Of a stretch of 5,665 nt of DNA, positions 1-5,532 are shown one piece after another. The stretch comes from Tigheibacillus jepli. Lineage in GTDB: Bacteria > Bacillota > Bacilli > Bacillales > Amphibacillaceae. The DNA is taken from positions 1 through 5,665 of the forward strand of contig NZ_JAROCA010000103.1 of assembly GCF_030732005.1 (NCBI RefSeq), given 5' to 3'. Positions within the stretch are counted from its first letter, which is position 1. Each line of letters starts with the position of its first letter. The notes below the pieces were generated by a model. It had not been told where the DNA came from. It did not search any database and was given only the letters and a program-made list of their open reading frames with translations. Both the position numbers and the translations under genes were made by a program.

Positions 1-1
1 T

Positions 2-76
2 TTTGGGGGAAAATTAATTTTGCGTAATCCTCAATCCTATGTCCTGCTTGAAGTTTGAGACATCGCAATTACCTCT
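2..76. repeat. left arm of 75-bp perfect terminal inverted repeat
   Basis: Every base from 2 to 76 is the reverse complement of 5665 to 5591; identity stops abruptly at 77 (T here, A on the other side). Read inward, one frame is open from the edge to a TGA at 56-58 and encodes FGGKLILRNPQSYVLLEV, which could be the C-terminal tail of a transposase ending about 18 bp from the element border; I cannot name the family. The simplest reading is that the window is bounded on both sides by the same end of a multicopy insertion element in opposite orientations. A terminal repeat of a single larger element is possible. The repeat is directly visible; its identity is inference. Confidence 0.9.
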
Positions 77-198
77 TATATTTAATTATCATTTCAAACC
101 GACCAAGACAATCGACGGCGTTTTGGTGTTATGGTCATCAACATCTTCCCCGATAATGTAGGGCTGAACTTTCCCCCACCAAATTCACATCCCTTTGG

Positions 199-226
199 AC
201 CATGAATATAGATATACCATAACTTT
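199..226 (+). promoter_or_regulatory. candidate sigma-K-type promoter for the gerP-like cluster
   Basis: AC at 199-200 is followed after 17 nt by CATAACTTT at 218-226, which matches all but one fixed position of the sigma-K pattern (AC, 16-17 nt, CATA-N3-TA). The gerP operon of Bacillus is known to be transcribed in the mother cell late in sporulation by sigma-K, so this class fits the genes. Against it, the leader would be about 130 nt and would pass through the terminator-like hairpin at 261-288. The motif is short and could be chance. Confidence 0.3.
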
Positions 227-260
227 AGGTGAAGATCGAAAAAATCATGGGAAAACATGT

Positions 261-288
261 AAGGCTCTTTGATTTTTTGAGCTTTTTT
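261..288 (+). terminator. weak terminator-like hairpin before the gerP-like genes
   Basis: AAGGCTC (261-267) can pair with GAGCTTT (279-285) across an 11-nt loop, with one G-T pair, and the 3' arm runs into T283-288. It resembles a weak intrinsic terminator for transcription entering from the left, or an attenuating hairpin in the leader if the promoter at 199-226 is real. The stem is short and partly A-T. Confidence 0.35.
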
Positions 289-366
289 CCTACGTGCTCG
301 TCTATGCTGCGGACATGAAGAATACGGGGACTGTTGGGAATTACTGACGAAAGACAGGTGAATAAA

Positions 367-612
367 ATGTCCTTAGGTATCAACCTGGGAACGCTTAAAG
401 CAAATAGTGTTCAAAACAATGCTTCCATCACAATAGGACCGGCTCTTCACAACAGTCATTCAGTCCAGATGAAACTGTTCGGTAATAACATTTCGATCGG
501 TGATTATTCCCCACCGAGTGCCGTTTTTAATAATCAGGTGGACGATAGGGATCTGGTTGATCAATCCCTCGTCGGAAACAGCGACAGGACCTATTATTCA
601 GATACACTCTAA
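367..612 (+). CDS. GerPA/GerPF-family spore germination protein, first copy
   Basis: An 81-residue protein of the GerPA/GerPF family: small proteins made in the mother cell and thought to help germinants pass through the spore coat. Family signs are NSVQNNASITIG (about residues 13-24), NSH, a K-x2-G-x-N-x3-GD segment (about 36-46), and the ending DDRDLVDQ-x3-GNSD, matching the usual D-x-D-x2-DQ-x3-GN tail. Usual length is 70-80. I chose ATG 367 because AGGTG at 356-360 sits 6 nt upstream; an in-frame TTG at 334 would add 11 residues that do not look like the family. It is 12 nt upstream of the next gene. No signal peptide or membrane segment is visible. Family assignment is fairly firm; orthology to gerPA or gerPF in particular is not claimed. 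Confidence 0.8.
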   Translation: MSLGINLGTLKANSVQNNASITIGPALHNSHSVQMKLFGNNISIGDYSPPSAVFNNQVDDRDLVDQSLVGNSDRTYYSDTL

Positions 613-624
613 GGAGTTGGTTCA

Positions 625-867
625 ATGCCTTATGCAATAAATATAATGAATGTTAAAACCAACGCATTTATAAACAACAGCAACTTTAATAATGGTTTAA
701 ATATCCAAAACAGTCATACATCAGCTTTAAAATTTGTTGGTGCAAATTTTGCTTACGGCGATATATCTCCAGCATTTTCAACACATGGGAGCGGTAATTT
801 TGATCCTGATGGCAGCGATCAAAGCCAGTTTGCCAACCCATCCGCACCATTTGCCGGACAATTTTAA
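625..867 (+). CDS. GerPA/GerPF-family spore germination protein, second copy
   Basis: An 80-residue paralogue of its neighbours. It shares the N-terminal INI-x3-K-x-N pattern, the NN pair, NSH, K-x2-G-x-N-x3-GD (about residues 36-46) and SP after GD, but its tail is diverged: GNFDPDGSDQSQFANPSAPFAGQF lacks the acidic DLxDQ-x3-GNSD ending and finishes in a Pro/Phe/Ala-rich stretch. AAGGAG at 611-616, touching the previous stop codon, lies 8 nt before ATG 625, so the start is well supported. The gene sits between the other two copies with 12- and 16-nt gaps, so the three are almost certainly co-transcribed. The diverged tail suggests a specialised role, but function is inferred only from family. 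Confidence 0.72.
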   Translation: MPYAINIMNVKTNAFINNSNFNNGLNIQNSHTSALKFVGANFAYGDISPAFSTHGSGNFDPDGSDQSQFANPSAPFAGQF

Positions 868-883
868 GGATGGAGTGAAAAAG

Positions 884-1162
884 ATGCCTGTTTCGGTAAA
901 TATCTACCTTTTCAAAGTATTCAACATGACCAATAACGCTTCGATTGTGCTTGGTACCGGTTTTCATAATAGCCACTCATCACAAACACAATCCAAAGGT
1001 AACTTAACAGCCATCGGTGACCAAAATGACGTCGTCCCAGAAGTGAATAACATGATTCATGATGAAGATCTATTAGACCAAAACGAGATTGGCAATAGCG
1101 ACAACATGAAATTTTCACCAGGCTGTGCGATGGAAAACCAGCAACGGGGTGGTGAACAGTAA
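884..1162 (+). CDS. GerPA/GerPF-family spore germination protein, third copy
   Basis: A 92-residue paralogue. It begins MPVSVNIYLFKVFNMTNNASIV and carries FHNSHSSQ, KGN-x4-GD and the acidic HDEDLLDQNEIGNSD tail, very like the first copy. It then extends 19 residues past GNSD, ending in a polar stretch with a single cysteine (SPGCAMENQQRGGEQ) absent from the other two. ATG 884 is chosen because GGAG at 872-875 lies 8 nt upstream, directly after the stop of the second copy. The frame is open upstream to 734, but that would overlap the second gene and has no family similarity. A mother-cell, spore-coat role is inferred from the family. No clear intrinsic terminator follows. Confidence 0.78.
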   Translation: MPVSVNIYLFKVFNMTNNASIVLGTGFHNSHSSQTQSKGNLTAIGDQNDVVPEVNNMIHDEDLLDQNEIGNSDNMKFSPGCAMENQQRGGEQ

Positions 1163-1321
1163 AAAAGACTGCATCTATCATCTTTGAACTTGAGCGTTAA
1201 GGATATTGCTTTCTTGTCCATGGATTTTCCTAGCTAAGCCGGGTGGGGAGGCAATATTTTTCTTGTGAACGGTCTGCAAGTTGGTGGTTTCTTTAGAATT
1301 GATTTTGGGACTAATGGTGTT
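1163..1321. other. non-coding stretch downstream of the gerP-like cluster
   Basis: No gene is supported. A minus-strand frame is open from 1474 to 1178, but its product is lysine/arginine-rich low complexity, has no ribosome binding site I can see, and runs through the tandem repeat beginning at about 1322, so I treat it as spurious. No strong hairpin with a T-run is visible just after the stop at 1160-1162. Confidence 0.5.
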
Positions 1322-1555
1322 TTTCTGTTGGCTATTTTTTAATGGTTTGTGCTTATTTTCTGATGTAATATCACTTCTCTTGGCTATGTTTCGATGATTT
1401 CGGCGAGTTGCCTGCCGTGATAAGTCCCTTCTCGGTTGCTTTTCCACGATTTTAGCGGGTTGCCTGCGTGACAACCACTCTCTCGGCTGTTTTTCAATGA
1501 TTCCAGCGGGTTTATTGCCGTGACATCACTTCTCCCTTCCACTTTTCCACCAATT
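1322..1555. repeat. degenerate 51-54-bp tandem repeat
   Basis: Three clear units start at about 1374, 1428 and 1479, with a degraded unit before (about 1322) and a truncated one after (about 1530-1555). The shared pattern is CTTCTC, GGCTGTTTTTC, an AT-rich ATGATTT block, then GCGGGTTGCCTGCCGTGACA. Unit lengths of 54, 51 and about 51 bp are not all multiples of three with indels placed differently, so it is unlikely to be a coding repeat despite chance open frames on the minus strand. It fills the gap between two convergent transcription units. Function unknown. Confidence 0.7.
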
Positions 1556-1556
1556 A

Positions 1557-1588
1557 AAAAAGCACCCTTCCTAAGAAGAATGCTTTTT
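1557..1588 (-). terminator. intrinsic terminator of the tcyABC operon
   Basis: AAAAAGCA (1557-1564) pairs perfectly with TGCTTTTT (1581-1588), and TTC/GAA can extend the stem towards a small loop. Read on the minus strand, the hairpin comes 36 nt after the tcyC stop codon and its 3' arm runs into a T-tract. T-tracts occur on both strands, so it could also stop transcription arriving from the gerP-like cluster. Confidence 0.75.
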
Positions 1589-1624
1589 AGCATACCATCA
1601 CACAACCACACAAACCACCAACCC

Positions 1625-2380
1625 CTAATACTCTCCCGGATTCAAAATGCGATCCAGAAATTGCTTCGTGCGCGGTTCCTGTGGATTTCTGATAACTTTA
1701 TCAGGTGAGCCCTGTTCCACAATATAACCGCCATCCATGAATAAAACCTCATCGGATACCTGGGCAGCAAATTGAATTTCATGGGTGACGATAATCATGG
1801 TCCAGCCTTCGTTTACCAAGTCTTTGATAACGCGCAGCACCTCGCCAATCAGCTCGGGGTCAAGTGCGGAGGTTGGCTCATCGAACAGCATTAATTCCGG
1901 CTGGATGGCCAGTGCTCTGGCAATACCGACGCGTTGCTGCTGACCGCCAGAAAGCTGATTCGGGTAAAGATCCATCTTATCTTTCAAACCGACTTTTGTC
2001 AGCAATTCCTTTGCCAGCTTCGTTACTTCTTTTTTATTGCGTCTTTGCACAATGAGGGGGCCTTCCGTCACGTTTTCCAAAGCTGTTTTATGCGGAAAAA
2101 GATTGTATGACTGAAAGACCATTCCCGATTTCCTTCTTAATTTCAGCAAATCCTGCTTGTTGACTTTTTTGCTAAAATCAAGTGTCAGCCCATCTTCAAA
2201 TGTAAAAAGTCCTTTGCTTGGCTGCTCCAGTGTATTCAAGCAGCGAAGCAGGGTCGTTTTGCCCGATCCGGATGGCCCGATGATCGAAATGACTTTTCCT
2301 TTGTCTATGGCAAAATCAATATTTTTCAATACTTCGTTTTCTCCAAACGATTTGGCAAGTCCTTTAATGGTTAAATACAA
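1625..2380 (-). CDS. tcyC: L-cystine ABC transporter, ATP-binding protein TcyC
   Basis: The 251-residue ATPase of a polar-amino-acid importer; it hydrolyses ATP on the inner face of the membrane to drive uptake through TcyB. All nucleotide-binding motifs are intact: Walker A GPSGSGKT (35-42), Q-loop Gln 90 in FQSYNLFPH, signature LSGGQ (143-147), Walker B LMLFDE (163-168), SALD D-loop (171-174) and switch His 200. It resembles Bacillus subtilis TcyC strongly by recall, including SFGENE near the start, KLRRKSGMVFQ, and a C-terminus of the RILNP type. The start is TTG at 2380-2378, fixed by AAGGAGG 7 nt upstream. It is last in the operon, 15 nt after tcyB and followed by a terminator. Cystine specificity is inferred from similarity of all three subunits, so a related amino acid is possible. 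Confidence 0.92.
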   Translation of the reverse strand: MYLTIKGLAKSFGENEVLKNIDFAIDKGKVISIIGPSGSGKTTLLRCLNTLEQPSKGLFTFEDGLTLDFSKKVNKQDLLKLRRKSGMVFQSYNLFPHKTALENVTEGPLIVQRRNKKEVTKLAKELLTKVGLKDKMDLYPNQLSGGQQQRVGIARALAIQPELMLFDEPTSALDPELIGEVLRVIKDLVNEGWTMIIVTHEIQFAAQVSDEVLFMDGGYIVEQGSPDKVIRNPQEPRTKQFLDRILNPGEY

Positions 2381-2387
2381 GCTATAT

Positions 2388-2394
2388 CCTCCTT
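2388..2394 (-). promoter_or_regulatory. ribosome binding site that fixes the TTG start of tcyC
   Basis: On the minus strand AAGGAGG lies immediately after the tcyB stop codon (2398-2396) and 7 nt before TTG 2380. No ATG is available at this spacing, so the TTG start is well supported. Confidence 0.85.
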
Positions 2395-2395
2395 C

Positions 2396-3100
2396 CTACT
2401 TCGCTGCATATTTTTCCAAGCGGCGTTCGATAACTTCCTGAATAAGGGAAAGCAGGAAACAAATCACCCAATACAACAGCGCAGCTTCTACATACAACAG
2501 CAAAAACTCATACGTTCGCGCGGCAATTTCCTGGGCCTTTCGAAACAGCTCGGTAACCAGAATCAACGAAGCAAGCGAAGTATCCTTCACTAGACTGATA
2601 AATGTATTGGATAACGGCGGAATGGACACCCTTGTCGCCTGTGGCAGAATAATCCGTCGCAACGTGGTCGTTCTGGTCATGCCAATCGTGTAGCCCGCTT
2701 CCCATTGGCCTTTTGGAATGGACAGGATGGATGCACGAATAATTTCCGATGCATAGGCGCCAACATTCAAGGAAAATGCAATAATCGCACTTGGAAATGG
2801 ATCGATTTTGATATCCAAATTTGGCAGCCCATAGAAAACGATAAATAATTGCACAAGTAACGGCGTGCCACGAACAGCGGACACATAGATGATTGCCGGA
2901 ATCCGGACGATGCGAATGGAGGATATGCGCATCATGGCCGTCAACAATGCCAGCAACAGACCGACCACAAATGCAATCAATGTCAGTGGAATCGTATATT
3001 TTATTCCACCTGTAATCATTGGCAAAAGGGAGCTCTTAAAAAGCTCCCAGCTATCCGCACTTAAAATGGTCGAAAACAGCATGCTATTTAGCAGAGACAT
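2396..3100 (-). CDS. tcyB: L-cystine ABC transporter, permease TcyB
   Basis: A 234-residue membrane subunit of the HisM/GlnP permease family. Hydrophobic segments are visible at about 27-58 (LLPMITGG through LLALLTAMM), 66-93, 104-126, 165-185 and 203-222. The cytoplasmic EAA loop that contacts the ATPase is present as WEAGYTIGM (133-141) followed by ILPQA (151-155). RGTPLLVQLFI and the SLVKDTSLAS stretch are typical of cystine/polar amino-acid permeases. I chose ATG 3100, giving the same length I recall for B. subtilis TcyB; in-frame GTG 3106 and TTG 3109 are alternatives. The start lies inside tcyA (17-nt overlap) and has only a weak ribosome binding site, suggesting translational coupling. 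It forms the channel for cystine delivered by TcyA. Confidence 0.9.
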   Translation of the reverse strand: MSLLNSMLFSTILSADSWELFKSSLLPMITGGIKYTIPLTLIAFVVGLLLALLTAMMRISSIRIVRIPAIIYVSAVRGTPLLVQLFIVFYGLPNLDIKIDPFPSAIIAFSLNVGAYASEIIRASILSIPKGQWEAGYTIGMTRTTTLRRIILPQATRVSIPPLSNTFISLVKDTSLASLILVTELFRKAQEIAARTYEFLLLYVEAALLYWVICFLLSLIQEVIERRLEKYAAK

Positions 3101-3905
3101 CTTCACCAAACCAATCTTTTGCTATTTTAGCCAACGTTCCATCTTTGCGCATGGCATCCAATTGCTTATTGACCTCGTCGACTAATTTATCATTGCCTTT
3201 GTTAAAGCAAAATGCCGTTTCAGAGACGCTGTCTTCCTGCGCCGCGATTTTAATGTTTTTATCATTTTTCTCTTTCATGTAATCCAGGATAGCCAGCTTG
3301 TCATTTACCGTCAGATCCACGCGGCCTTGTTTGATTAGTTCAATGGATTGGACGAGCCCTTCGACACCAACAAGTTCAGCACCATTTTTCTTGGCAATTT
3401 CGCCATAGTTACTTGTCAGGGATTGGGCAGATTTTTTACCTTTGATATCCGAAAATGACTTAATTTTATTATTATCTTTTGGTACGACTACCACTGCTGA
3501 AGAATAGGTATATGGCTTGGAAAAATCATATTTTTTCAGGCGGTCTTGGTTGATGCCGACTTGGTTAGCTACTAAATCAAAACGACCTGCATTCAATCCG
3601 GCAAACATGGAATCCCATTGTGTTTCCTGAAACTTTGCCTTTACACCCATGCGTTTGGCAACTTCCCTGATGACTTCCACGTCATATCCTGTCAGTTTTC
3701 CGCTGTTATCATGGTACGTAAACGGCGCATAGGTTCCCTCTGTGCCGACAGTGAGAACACCTTTATCCATGACTTTGTCGTATAATCCGGTAGTTTTTTC
3801 AGTGTCTTTTTTCGAAGCTGATTGATTATCTTTATCGCTGGATCCACAAGCTGCAAGTGCAAAAAGCGTCACGCAAGCAATGAGGAGCAATATGCTTTTT
3901 TTCAT
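3084..3905 (-). CDS. tcyA: L-cystine ABC transporter, substrate-binding lipoprotein TcyA
   Basis: A 273-residue family 3 solute-binding protein. MKKSILLLIACVTLFALAAC is a lipoprotein signal with lipobox LAAC (17-20), so Cys 20 should be lipid-anchored on the outer face of the membrane. A charged linker (21-40) leads to the two-lobed binding domain: VLTVGTEGTYAPFTY (50-64), LTGYDVEVI (71-79), QWDSMFAGLNAGRFD (96-110), the hinge-region SAQSLTSNYGEI (159-170) and a GRVDLTVND segment (194-202). These stretches closely resemble B. subtilis TcyA as I recall it, the best evidence for L-cystine as ligand. ATG 3905 has AAGGAGG 9 nt upstream (3921-3915). First gene of tcyABC. In Bacillus, cystine uptake genes commonly respond to sulfur supply; a direct sulfur-repressor site here is only tentative. 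Confidence 0.93.
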   Translation of the reverse strand: MKKSILLLIACVTLFALAACGSSDKDNQSASKKDTEKTTGLYDKVMDKGVLTVGTEGTYAPFTYHDNSGKLTGYDVEVIREVAKRMGVKAKFQETQWDSMFAGLNAGRFDLVANQVGINQDRLKKYDFSKPYTYSSAVVVVPKDNNKIKSFSDIKGKKSAQSLTSNYGEIAKKNGAELVGVEGLVQSIELIKQGRVDLTVNDKLAILDYMKEKNDKNIKIAAQEDSVSETAFCFNKGNDKLVDEVNKQLDAMRKDGTLAKIAKDWFGEDVSAK

Positions 3906-3995
3906 GATTTATTTCCTCCTTGATGTACATTCGGTTTTGTCCCAGAGAATAGATGTGCTTTTGATTTCTTTATTATTTGTAAAAGAACTGTTTCT

Positions 3996-4009
3996 AATCC
4001 GATTGAATT
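3996..4009 (-). promoter_or_regulatory. tentative operator upstream of tcyA (CymR-like?)
   Basis: On the minus strand AATTCAATCGGATT, with AATC/GATT dyad halves around one G, lies about 90 nt before the tcyA start. It loosely resembles the AATTCC-AT-GGAATT pattern I associate with the sulfur regulator CymR, but lacks one base in each half. I could not place a convincing -35/-10 pair nearby: AATAAT about 20 nt further downstream may serve as a -10 but has no good -35. Treat as a hint only. Confidence 0.2.
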
Positions 4010-4018
4010 TCGACCAAA

Positions 4019-4218
4019 GGCGCAAGCGCCCGTTTAGCAACGTACAAACTGGAGCACTTCGCAATGAGATAAAGGAAACACGGTGAGCTGAAAGCGAACC
4101 GATGTTGACTTATCGTAGTGGAGAAGTGTGAAGTTTGGGGCTGCGATTACTCGCCCCACCGAAAACCATTTGCTAGTTGCTGGGCGCTGAAGCCGGACGT
4201 GGCTGTCATAGCAAATGG
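4019..4218. repeat. nested-stem structured element (dispersed repeat or RNA)
   Basis: About 200 nt folds back on itself in an ordered way. AGCGCCC-GTTT-AGCAAC (4025-4041) pairs with GTTGCTGGGCGCT (4176-4188), a 13-bp stem with a 4-nt bulge. Inside it CAAACT (4045-4050) pairs with AGTTTG (4132-4137) and CACTTC (4055-4060) with GAAGTG (4123-4128). Further in, GATAA (4068-4072) pairs with TTATC (4110-4114) and CGGT (4081-4084) with ACCG (4098-4101). GGCGC/GCGCC caps the left edge, GGG-CT-GCGA/TCGCCCC makes a side hairpin (4138-4157), and CCATTTGCTA (4166-4175) is complementary to TAGCAAATGG (4209-4218). It resembles, from memory, a repeat seen in Bacillaceae intergenic regions. Open frames across it are not coding. 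It could be a MITE-like repeat, a leader or a small RNA; strand is undetermined. Confidence 0.65.
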
Positions 4219-4459
4219 CATGAATACAGCCCAATTTTATACTTCATTTACCTATAAGAAAAGTTAATTTTTCCGATATGGTAACTTGGTTTTAAAGCCA
4301 TACAAACCTACTATTCTATTCAACCTGCGAAAAAACGCGTCAAATTGGGGCGTTTATATCATAATCCAAGCATGTTTAACTGTCAAGAAAGTTGACTGGA
4401 CGCTTGAACGTACCAACCAGCCAACGTTTCCATGCACGGTCCCAGATCACACAATTTAG
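4219..4459. other. intergenic stretch without a gene
   Basis: No open frame with a ribosome binding site or recognisable product is present. The only structures I see are the minus-strand terminator-like hairpin at 4330-4355 and a small inverted repeat GTCAA/TTGAC at 4382-4396. Confidence 0.6.
4330..4355 (-). terminator. terminator-like hairpin on the minus strand
   Basis: On the minus strand AAACGC (4355-4350) pairs with GCGTTT (4338-4333) across an 11-nt loop, and the 3' arm runs into six T (4335-4330). It would end transcripts that read leftward through the 52-bp array from the hydrolase gene. The stem is only 6 bp. Confidence 0.35.
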
Positions 4460-4763
4460 GCGAATTCGCTGTCAATGAGGCACTGAGAACACGTATCAGT
4501 GACCTTTTGGGGCTTTTCCGCTGTCAAAAGGGCACTGACAAGACGTATCAGCGACCTTTTTGAGCAATTTCGCTGCCAAAAGGGCACTGAGAACACGTAT
4601 CAGCGACCTTTTTTGGCTTTTCCACTGTCAAAAGGGCATTGAGAACACGTGTCAGTGACCTTTTGGGGCTTTTCCGCTGCCAAAAGGGCACTGACAACGC
4701 CTATATGTGACCTTTTTAAGCTTTTCCGCTATCAAAAGGGCACTGACAACGCGTATCATTGAC
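4460..4763. repeat. 52-bp tandem repeat, six units, hairpin in most
   Basis: Units start at 4460, 4512, 4564, 4616, 4668 and 4720, exactly 52 bp each, the last cut at about 44 bp. The shared core is GCTTTTCCGCTGTC, AAAAGGGCACTGA, about 9 variable bases ending ACGTA, then TCAGTGACCTTTT. The AAAAGGGCACTGA and TCAGTGACCTTTT blocks are complementary except one G-A mismatch kept in every intact unit, making a hairpin with T-tract ends on both strands (for example 4526-4538 with 4548-4560). The outer units (4460 and 4720) are the most decayed. It does not look coding: 52 is not a multiple of three. It lies 107 bp past the hydrolase stop codon. Possible roles are multiple terminators, RNA stabilisation, protein-binding cruciforms or a selfish repeat; none is shown. 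Confidence 0.9.
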
Positions 4764-4822
4764 GGTCCGGCTCAGCCAATGGACAGTAATCTCCAAACGG
4801 GTTCCAGCTTTTTTACTCAATC

Positions 4823-4865
4823 AAAAAATTTGGCAGGGGGGCAGCCTAAAAAATAATGATGCCCC
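4823..4865 (-). terminator. possible terminator of the hydrolase gene
   Basis: On the minus strand GGGGCA (4865-4860) pairs with TGCCCC (4843-4838) across a 16-nt loop, starting 5 nt after the stop codon. A TTTTTT run (4828-4823) follows, but about 9 nt beyond the stem, farther than usual, so termination may be inefficient. Confidence 0.4.
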
Positions 4866-4869
4866 TATG

Positions 4870-5499
4870 CTATGCCAGATGAACCGTGCAAGACCCAACT
4901 TCCTCATTCTTCCATTGAAGCAAAAGCTGGTCGCCATCTTTTAATGGACCTACCCCTGATGGTGTGCCTGTAAAAATGATATCACCTTTCTTTAAACCGA
5001 AGTGTGTCCCAATATAATCGATTTGTTCATTCAAATCGAAAATCATATCCACCATACAGCCTTCCTGCACCTTTTCCCCGTTTAGCTGAAGAGAAAACAC
5101 AGCCCGCTTGCATGCCTCCACTCCCGGAAACGCAAAAAATTCGCTAAGTATAGCCGAATTGGGGAACCCCTTTGCCAACAGCCACGGATGGCCTTGCTGC
5201 TTCAATTCCGATTGTATGTCCCGCAGTGTCAGGTCAAGTCCGATTGCCATTTCATCAACCAGCTGATCGGCTGTTTTTCCCTTTTCAAAATCACGGGCAA
5301 TTTTGATCACAATTTCTGTTTCATAATGAATGGCACCCTGATTAGCCGGCAAGTCATAGATACTGCCATCAGCTACAGCCAAAGCATGCGTCGGTTTGGA
5401 AAAAACAACCGGCCTTTCCGACTTTTTATTATGCAATTCCTTGATATGCTCTTCGTAATTTCTGCCAATGCAAAAAATGTTTTTAATTTCCGTCAACAT
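4870..5499 (-). CDS. fumarylacetoacetate hydrolase family protein (FAHD1/YcgM type)
   Basis: A 209-residue cytosolic metal-dependent enzyme of the FAH fold, the short single-domain type whose characterised members cleave acylpyruvates or decarboxylate oxaloacetate. Lid motif GRNYEEH-IKEL (12-22) supplies His 18 and Glu 21, matching the catalytic pair of human FAHD1; metal ligands should be Glu 60 and Glu 62 in HYETE and Asp 89 in GLDLT; Lys 110 in LAKGF fits the FAHD1 lysine at the same spacing. DMIF (151-154), LKKGDIIFTGTPSGVG (169-184) and DGDQL complete the family signature. Usual length is 205-225, so it is full length. ATG 5499 has GAGGGGG just upstream (5510-5504). It appears monocistronic. 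No pathway genes adjoin it, so substrate is open. It has no visible link to the cystine transporter. Confidence 0.9.
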   Translation of the reverse strand: MLTEIKNIFCIGRNYEEHIKELHNKKSERPVVFSKPTHALAVADGSIYDLPANQGAIHYETEIVIKIARDFEKGKTADQLVDEMAIGLDLTLRDIQSELKQQGHPWLLAKGFPNSAILSEFFAFPGVEACKRAVFSLQLNGEKVQEGCMVDMIFDLNEQIDYIGTHFGLKKGDIIFTGTPSGVGPLKDGDQLLLQWKNEEVGSCTVHLA

Positions 5500-5532
5500 A
5501 TATCCCCCTCGCTTGCAATATCACTTATTTTC

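Larger units (their letters stand above)
77..333. other. intergenic stretch, no supported gene
   Basis: This lies between the repeat border and the first germination-protein gene. Short open frames exist on both strands (minus 258-94, 54 codons from an ATG; plus 131-205, 24 codons), but none has a ribosome binding site or a product I recognise. Several minus-strand frames read somewhat protein-like, so a decayed gene fragment cut by the flanking element cannot be excluded. It holds the candidate promoter and hairpin listed separately. Confidence 0.5.

Noticed and set aside
94..258. 54-codon minus-strand frame (and a 31-codon neighbour frame at 184-89)
   Set aside because: No ribosome binding site and no recognisable family; kept only as a possible decayed fragment.
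1178..1611. Two overlapping basic minus-strand reading frames
   Set aside because: They run through the degenerate tandem repeat, one also covers the terminator at 1557-1588, they lack ribosome binding sites, and the products are low complexity.
3906..4018. T-box or S-box riboswitch upstream of tcyA
   Set aside because: The leader adjacent to tcyA is short and AT-rich, and I see no T-box motif, SAM-riboswitch core or terminator between 4018 and the start codon.
4034..4234. 66-codon minus-strand frame
   Set aside because: It lies entirely across the nested-stem element, whose complementary arms explain the sequence better than a protein.
4460..4763. CRISPR array
   Set aside because: The whole 52-bp unit is conserved, with no unique spacers of constant length between short repeats, and no cas gene is present.
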